Of a stretch of 64,000 bases of DNA, positions 58,729-64,000 are shown piece after piece. Under the pieces are notes generated by a model. The model was not told the DNA's origin. It saw nothing but the letters and a program-made list of their open reading frames with translations, and searched no databases. This DNA comes from Tenebrio molitor (taxonomy: Eukaryota; Arthropoda; Insecta; Coleoptera; Tenebrionidae). Numbering within the stretch: position 1 is the first letter of the stretch; every line of letters starts with the position of its first letter. Location: contig NC_091047.1 of assembly GCF_963966145.1 (NCBI RefSeq), positions 24,366,001 to 24,430,000 on the forward strand. Direction: 5' to 3'. The translations under genes were made by a program, and so were the position numbers.

Positions 58729-60144
58729 AGTTTGGGTAGAACTTTTGAGGCTCTCTGCTTTTATAACTGGTCCGTAGGATTAGATTTCCTCAAGTTTTGA
58801 AGTGGTCAACCTAAAATTATGTGGAAGAAACCACACTAAAGAAAGTTTTGTCTTTAAGGATATGCCGCAACACATTTCCTCACACGCTTTCAGCTTGTTA
58901 TTCATGTTGTGGACCACGAATCTGACACTTTCAAATTCGACACCAGCGCAATCGACTTAGATAATAATAAAAGTATTTTGCAAAACCGTGTAATTATTGT
59001 ATTCTAACGTCTAATATAAAAGTAAACGGACAAAGTGTATCTGAATTCAAAACACACATTTTGAGAATTATTTTTAGAACTTAGACGATAAGTTTGAATT
59101 ATTCTCCTTTAAAATAGCAAATGACATTTTTTATAATTTCCGCTCTCTTTTTTATTCCAACATAGTAATTATTTGCTGCCACCCCCCCTCCCTCCTTATT
59201 CAATTTTGCTTCATCGTTTATTTTCCTACTTTTGTTTTTCAGTTTCTTTTATTTAAGCTCAGTCTCAACACTCAAAATCTTTCAAATTTATCACTAATTA
59301 CACGAAATATTTAATAATAATTAAATTATCCGTACCTATTAAAAAAAAGGCTCTAAAAAATCGAAATACTTAGGACAAACTTACTGGTACAACATGTACC
59401 TTAAAATTTGAAAATTTTCACTGCTGTAACTGCAGCAGATTTTTTTTGTGATCCACTGGAAGATAAAACATGTAGTAGATATCATTCAGAGTAGAAGGTT
59501 TTTTATGCTTCATCCAGCTGCGACCTCGATTTCGCCTCGGTCTTCAATTTCTGGGCTTAAAACAAAAAGACTCACTTCTACTCTTAATGATATAATCTAC
59601 TATTTTTTTATTTTGTTAATTACTATTCAGAATTTTCATTTAATAGCTTTAATTTTTATATTTTGCCTGAATTTTTAAAGTTTTTGCTCTATTCTTACAT
59701 CCCACAATGCTTTTTTCTCGCAGAATCTTCTTGTCTTCCTTTTAATCTTTTAAATGTAAATTATTTTCTCTTTACTATTAACCCTGTTTCCTGTTTCAGA
59801 TTGCTTGGTAATTGCTGTAATAAATCCTATGCAAATTATTGCATTCCTCAGATCAATAAAACGAATTGTACGAGTACATATTTTTTTATTTCGTTTGTAA
59901 TCATTAGAAGATTAAGAGATATAAATATGTAATTCTTTTTTTTTTTGAAAATTGCCTCAGTTCCTTTTTTTTAATTCAAAAATGGTCTAATTTTGTTTTC
60001 TCTGCACAACAATTTTTCATAATTTGTACTCATGTATTTATTCCAAAATAATGTTCACTTGGGTTAACACGATCACTCCAAGTAATTTTATGGTGTGTGC
60101 TATTGTTTTTTTTTTTAAATTTATTTAAAGTACTAAAATACGGT
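58729..60144. other. AT-rich, pyrimidine-rich intronic DNA
   Basis: A C-rich run lies at about 59178-59196 in otherwise T-rich DNA. On the minus strand around 58965-58850 an open stretch contains VEFESVRFVVHNMNNKLKAC, which could be a retroelement leader-protein fragment, but this is too weak to call. Confidence 0.35.
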
Positions 60145-60245
60145 GCGATCAATTAAAAAATAAATCGAGTCGGCGTGTTACCTATGGCAACCCGTGCTAT
60201 AGCATAGGCTCCAAAGCAAACTCGATTTATTTTTTAAATGATCGC
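60145..60245. repeat. Hairpin element with inner stem, 101 bp
   Basis: GCGATCAATTAAAAAATAAA then TCGAG pairs with CTCGATTTATTTTTTAAATG then ATCGC (25 bp, one mismatch). Inside, CCTATG and CATAGG form a second short stem around GCAACCCGTGCTATAG. Confidence 0.75.
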
Positions 60246-61702
60246 TGGGTAGTACCTATATTGTTTTACGAGTTGCACAAGACAGTCTATTGTCGAACGA
60301 GTTGGACAACATGTCTTGGGAAACGAGTGTAACATGTTTATTTTTTCTACTTCGGCTTCATTACTTTTTTTTTAATATAAAATAATTATTTAGTGACTTT
60401 TATTTTAAAGGAATTGGGTTGGTATTGACGAAGCAATGACATTTCATTGAAAATTAAATTTCAAATTGTCTCCCAAATGTTGTTACAATAATAAATCTAC
60501 CCCCTTAATAGTTTATTTTGATCCAAAACATGGATTCAGGTTCAAATGACATCATATTTAACACTGAAATTTACTGTCAATACCATCCCCTCATTCAATA
60601 ATCACTAGAAACGATGCTATAAAATTGATCTTTGTGAAACTGTTTTCGGTGTCACAAAATGCTCATTGTGACACCGAAGTAGAAAAAGAACATTATTTCA
60701 GATCTATGCTGTCTAGTGAATGCCTACTCTAAATCTAACAAAACACTGTTTTGCTTCCTTTTGCTCTTGCTCCTCTACCATTTTCCCACTGCTTTGTTCT
60801 TTCCTTTCTGCTCCATCACTAATTATCCTTTCATCCTCTATTTTATCTTCTAGTTCACACTTTGCTACCTCTAAATTATTAAAAACATTTTTAATTACTC
60901 CCTCCACGCATTTATAACACTTATCCACTTCCAATCTCTCATTAAGAAATCAGTGTTAAGTACTGTATCAGAGTCGTAAACCCATCTTTATTGTTAATCG
61001 TGAAACTCGTACTACTCTCTACCCCGAATGATTTATGTGGTATTCAGTTATGCGTTTTGCATAATCCTAGAAAAGTCACAAAGGAATGTATACCATAAAA
61101 TTCACAAATTGAGTTAGCACGGAACGTTGAGCATTCCCCACAATAGATGCTAGGAGTAACTGTTTACAATAAAAATTGCAAAATCTTGAATTATTTATTT
61201 ACCTTGTGGTCGTGTCTAACCGTAACGACGTTATGTCATTGGAGATGATTTTTTTGCGTGGAAAAAATGCCATTAGGGTTTCAAACGCGCCGGCCGCTTT
61301 AGAATTAGGAAAATCCTAATGACACCTGGTCGTCTAAATGTGGCCAGATGTAACGGTAAACCGCCCAAAAGCAGCCAAAAAATGAAATCGCAGTAACAGT
61401 TCGCGGTAATAACAGTCGTCTGTTTTTGTAGACCACGCAAGTAAATGGAATAACAATGTCCATCTTATCTCTCCCATAGCAGCAACTAATAATAATTAAT
61501 TAGACATATTATTAACCTTGCGTTTGTACTTAGTGGGAACCAAAGTACAATTCTATCTGACATAATGATACTATGAGAACGGAAAGTTTTATTTCCTTTA
61601 ATGTACTTGTTCTAATTGTCCTCTAGTTTTGCGTTTTTGAAACAATCCGGTCAACCTTCGTTGCATAAAATACGAAACGCTGACTGATTTGGTTCTTTGC
61701 AG
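60246..61702. other. Hil: 3' end of Hil intron 2
   Basis: This stretch is AT-rich to about 61190, then more balanced (about 61200-61480, including CGCGCCGGCCGC). It ends in the acceptor TTCTTTGCAG. The minus-strand frame 60934-60713 is Glu/Lys-rich low complexity and is not called a gene. Confidence 0.4.
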
Positions 61703-61819
61703 GACCGTGACGAACAGAAGCGCTTGGAAATGAAGCATCGGAAAGAGGAGGACGACCTCTACAGAAGATTCGCTCGGCAAAGAGAAGAAGAAGAACGACG
61801 GATCAGAGACGAATTCCGG
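61703..61819 (+). CDS. Hil: Hillarin exon 3: charged coiled coil, first part
   Basis: The acceptor TTTGCAG/GAC and donor CGG/GTGAGC define 117 bp, 39 codons, phase 0 at both ends. The peptide DRDEQKRLEMKHRKEEDDLY then RRFARQREEEERRIRDEFR is an uninterrupted charged helix with coiled-coil character. Because both boundaries are in phase 0, the exon can be skipped without shifting the frame. It links the exon-2 helix to the exon-4 coiled coil. Confidence 0.87.
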
Positions 61820-62019
61820 GTGAGCTTTCTAGTGGCGAATTGCAAAAATCGATGTCCTTGACCTTCATAGTTCACAATTGTCGTTTTATAGACCATAACG
61901 GCGTAATTGGTGCGGATAACTGTTGTTCTTTCTCAATTTGAATAACAATAGTTCTCGCCGCCGCTCCGATTTAATTTAGAAAGTCACGATGCGCTACTAG
62001 AGACTTGTTGTTTATGCAG

Positions 62020-62213
62020 GACGAATGGGAAAAGGAACTGGAGAGGTTAACGAGCCGGTTCGAAAGGGAAATGCAAATGAAAAGGAAACGGGACGACCAG
62101 AACGTGCTGACGCTGAGGCACCAGCAGGAGAAGGAAGACCTCGAGAAGAACATGACACTGCGCAGGGACAAGAAGAAGGAGTCGATCACGAGGAAGATGC
62201 TGGAGCACGAACG
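62020..62213 (+). CDS. Hil: Hillarin exon 4: charged coiled coil, second part
   Basis: The acceptor TTTATGCAG/GAC and donor CG/GTATTT define 194 bp: 64 codons plus two bases (CG, giving Arg with any third base). The peptide DEWEKELERLTSRFEREMQM then KRKRDDQNVLTLRHQQEKED and KESITRKMLEHER continues the coiled coil of exon 3. Hillarin-family proteins have such a charged region between the LIM and transglutaminase-like parts. The donor GTATTT is weaker than the others. Read-through would stop at 62269-62271, so an intron-retained form ending here is conceivable but not indicated. Confidence 0.88.
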
Positions 62214-63137
62214 GTATTTACAAAGAAATTTTGCGACGAGCGATTCAGAGCGTTTCAAAAAACTCTTTTGATCTGGACCATGGCAGTTTTATATTTCCCG
62301 TTTCAAGATTATGGTTGAATTCTAGAGACGTTGTTTTATTTTCATTTAATATTAAACCGAGGTTAACATACTCGTATAAACAAATCGATATTTTTAAATG
62401 AACAACAATAAACAATAACGGATCAGTTCAAAACATGCGTCACTAACAGAAAAGTTTTCTTTTTTATCTATAATGACGTTATGGAAAAACATTGTTAAAA
62501 AGTCACCGGCCAATGAACTGGAAAAACACACATTTAGAGATGTTATGTCACTTGAATGTTCTTCTGGGAAAATACATTACAACATCGAATACTTTTACTT
62601 TAAGTTTATTCTAAAATTTGCAAAAAATGTTTTACAAAAATGAAAGACGCACATGTGCGGTAATAATAATATTTAAAACGATCTTTGGTTATCACTGATT
62701 TTATTTCATTTTAAGAATATAAATAAAGAAAAAACGTGAACTGACTTAGATTGCGGACAAAAAAACTTCTGTCAGTTTTGAAAAATTCGATGTAGTTCAA
62801 GCTTTATTGTCATTTTGCCTTTGATTATTGTCATAGAAATTTGACACTATTCTAGCTGACAGTTTAAAAATTTATTTTATGCTCCCATTTTCCTTTTCAA
62901 GTGCCCTCTTCTTTTGATAAAGGTAAATTTTGATTGAGACTTTGCATTAAATAAATATTCCCTACAACCTACAATACCTAATGACAACGTCAATCAATTC
63001 AAAGTAAGGTTAGAATCAGATAAGGGTTATTTCACATTAAAAGTCAAGACAATGACGTTGATGTCCAACTTTTTTTGCTCGCAATAGTACAGTTGCGGAA
63101 TTAAAATTTCGGGCAGTATTGTCAATGTTATGATATA
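62214..63137 (+). other. Hil: Hil intron 4 (start), no feature seen
   Basis: This is AT-rich intronic DNA rich in TGACA/TGTCA words. There is no coding exon before the next element. Confidence 0.5.
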
Positions 63138-63726
63138 GGGCATTCATTTTAAACGTTGGGTAAAGTTGTAAACTCAAAACAGCATAAATTACGAAAGTGC
63201 CAATTTTCATTGTATCGGTACCGTAAAGTAGGAATCCCTCTGTTCATATAAAACTGGTACCACGTCGTACTTTCACAATCTTATCGACGAGCAAAAGAAA
63301 GAGACGTTAAAATATCCACAAGTAAAAAAAAATTAAAACACATTTTGTGATCAGTGACCAAAAAAATGTAAAGAGATTGTTGATTTTAAATAATGTATTT
63401 GACAAATAAGATTACTTAATAAAGAAATAAGGGTAATTAGTAAAGTATCCATTACATGTATCTTTTAAAGTAAGTAAAAAATAAATAATAAAATACGTAA
63501 ACAAATAAAAAATTAATCGTCATCTGAATCAAATTCACTAGAATTCACCAGTATTGGCAACAAATATTAATGGTTTCACTTGGTCTTCTAAAAGTTGATC
63601 TCGATCCCACCATTCTTTAATTTTGGACCCGAATATATTGAACACAGTTTTAGATTCACTGAGTTTCGGACAAGTGTCAAAGCAGGCAAGTTTTATTACA
63701 AAACCCAACATTTAAAATGAATGCAC
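63138..63726 (-). mobile_element. TIR element with a coding remnant, TA-flanked, 589 bp
   Basis: GGGCATTCATTTTAAACGTT then GGGT at the left pairs with the right end ACCCAACATTTAAAATGAAT then GCAC (about 24 bp, two mismatches). TA is at 63136-63137 and 63727-63728. A minus-strand C-terminal coding relic lies against the right end (63700-63513). Confidence 0.78.
63513..63700 (-). pseudogene. C-terminal fragment of an unidentified element-encoded protein
   Basis: The minus strand reads VIKLACFDTCPKLSESKTVF, then SKIKEWWDRDQLLEDQVKPL and IFVANTG. After a one-base shift it gives NSSEFDSDDD and a stop (63513-63515). The acidic C-terminal tail and position next to a TIR suggest the end of a protein encoded by the parent of this element. 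I cannot name the superfamily. Confidence 0.5.
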
Positions 63727-64000
63727 TATATAAACTCTAAAACAACCTTTACGTTAATAACCTAATTTTTTACTCTTGTCATGTTTTTGTCTTTCTAGCG
63801 TTCAAAAATTGTGATTTGTGGCATAATAACGGATGGGCAACATATTAAAGCGATGATTTAATTACACTGAGTGCAATTAACTCAAAATTCAAAATTGACT
63901 GCGTGATTGATACAGTAAAGTTTAATTCTTGAATGTCAGTCATGATGACAGTAAATAGTGGTTTACAGAGATTTTGTTGAAGTGACAGAAAAATACTGCC
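63727..64000 (+). other. Hil: Hil intron 4 continuing past the window end
   Basis: AT-rich, no exon seen; the remaining Hil exons must lie downstream. Confidence 0.5.

Larger units (their letters stand above)
20815..62213 (+). other. Hil: Hil gene extent within the window (partial, continues past 64000)
   Basis: Four exons join as 20815-21175 / 36489-36745 / 61703-61819 / 62020-62213. Phases are consistent: one base of the split codon before intron 1 (A+TC = Ile), phase 0 at introns 2 and 3, two bases (CG) before intron 4. All donors begin GT and all acceptors end AG. The joined product so far is about 309 residues: LIM domain, low-complexity linker, charged helix. Hillarin proteins then carry a transglutaminase-like (Ky) domain, which must lie downstream of the window. 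The 15.3-kb and 25.0-kb introns are filled mostly with transposon debris. Confidence 0.88.

Noticed and set aside
60713..60934. Glu/Lys-rich minus-strand frame suggesting a coiled-coil exon
   Set aside because: The mirror plus-strand frame is equally open, the sequence is biased pyrimidine tract, and no splice sites frame it.
62025..62318. Open frame overlapping exon 4 in the +1 frame (Glu/Gly/Arg-rich)
   Set aside because: Shadow of the purine-rich coiled-coil exon.
1..64000. tRNA, rRNA, snRNA or CRISPR features
   Set aside because: Looked for B-box-like GGTTCGA words, rRNA-like blocks and regularly spaced repeats. None was convincing.

Overview
This is AT-rich nuclear DNA from an insect. 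I infer a beetle or a near relative, because of the animal gene present and the density of Tc1/mariner-like, Harbinger-like and Crypton-like relics, but nothing in the window fixes the species. There is no prokaryotic organisation, no CRISPR array, and no tRNA or rRNA gene that I could find.

The only securely identified gene is on the + strand. It is the 5' part of the insect orthologue of Hillarin (Hil), a LIM-domain protein of the Ky/transglutaminase-like family. Four coding exons join in frame: 20815-21175 (complete LIM domain), 36489-36745 (His/Tyr/Pro-rich linker), 61703-61819 and 62020-62213 (highly charged coiled coil). Introns 1 and 2 are about 15.3 and 25.0 kb, intron 3 is 200 bp, and intron 4 runs off the window. 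The catalytic-like C-terminal part lies beyond base 64000. A second, tentative gene starts on the - strand: a GC-rich open exon at 4219-3980 ending in a consensus splice donor. Its other exons would lie outside the window to the left.

Most of the rest, upstream of Hil and inside its two large introns, is mobile-element debris. Degraded coding relics are: a Harbinger-type transposase (1-443, -); mariner-type transposases (1427-2208 +, 7360-8126 -, 15792-16212 +, 28790-29520 +, 32650-32793 -); an arthropod repeat-borne gene with FVGLQIREL and SDEHGKRF motifs (18440-19265 +); two Crypton-like N-terminal fragments (47874-48083 -, 51120-51527 -); and two unidentified coding relics (55034-55460 -, 63513-63700 -). 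Around them lie about twenty short elements with terminal inverted repeats. Most are inserted at TA and many share a C(A/C)GGGTG terminus. They include a 781-bp near-perfect palindrome (42988-43768) and a compound four-arm foldback (31426-31947). Several roughly 100-bp hairpins carry a short GC-rich apical palindrome bounded by CTCG/CGAG.

Between the repeats are islands of higher-complexity, less AT-rich, non-coding sequence (about 13.7-14.35, 26.9-27.3, 35.1-35.8, 44.8-45.4, 52.4-52.95, 55.5-56.4 and 61.2-61.5 kb). These are the best candidates for Hil regulatory DNA, but that is inference only. I found no new multi-gene biological system. The most unusual material is structural: the foldback elements and the hairpin class.
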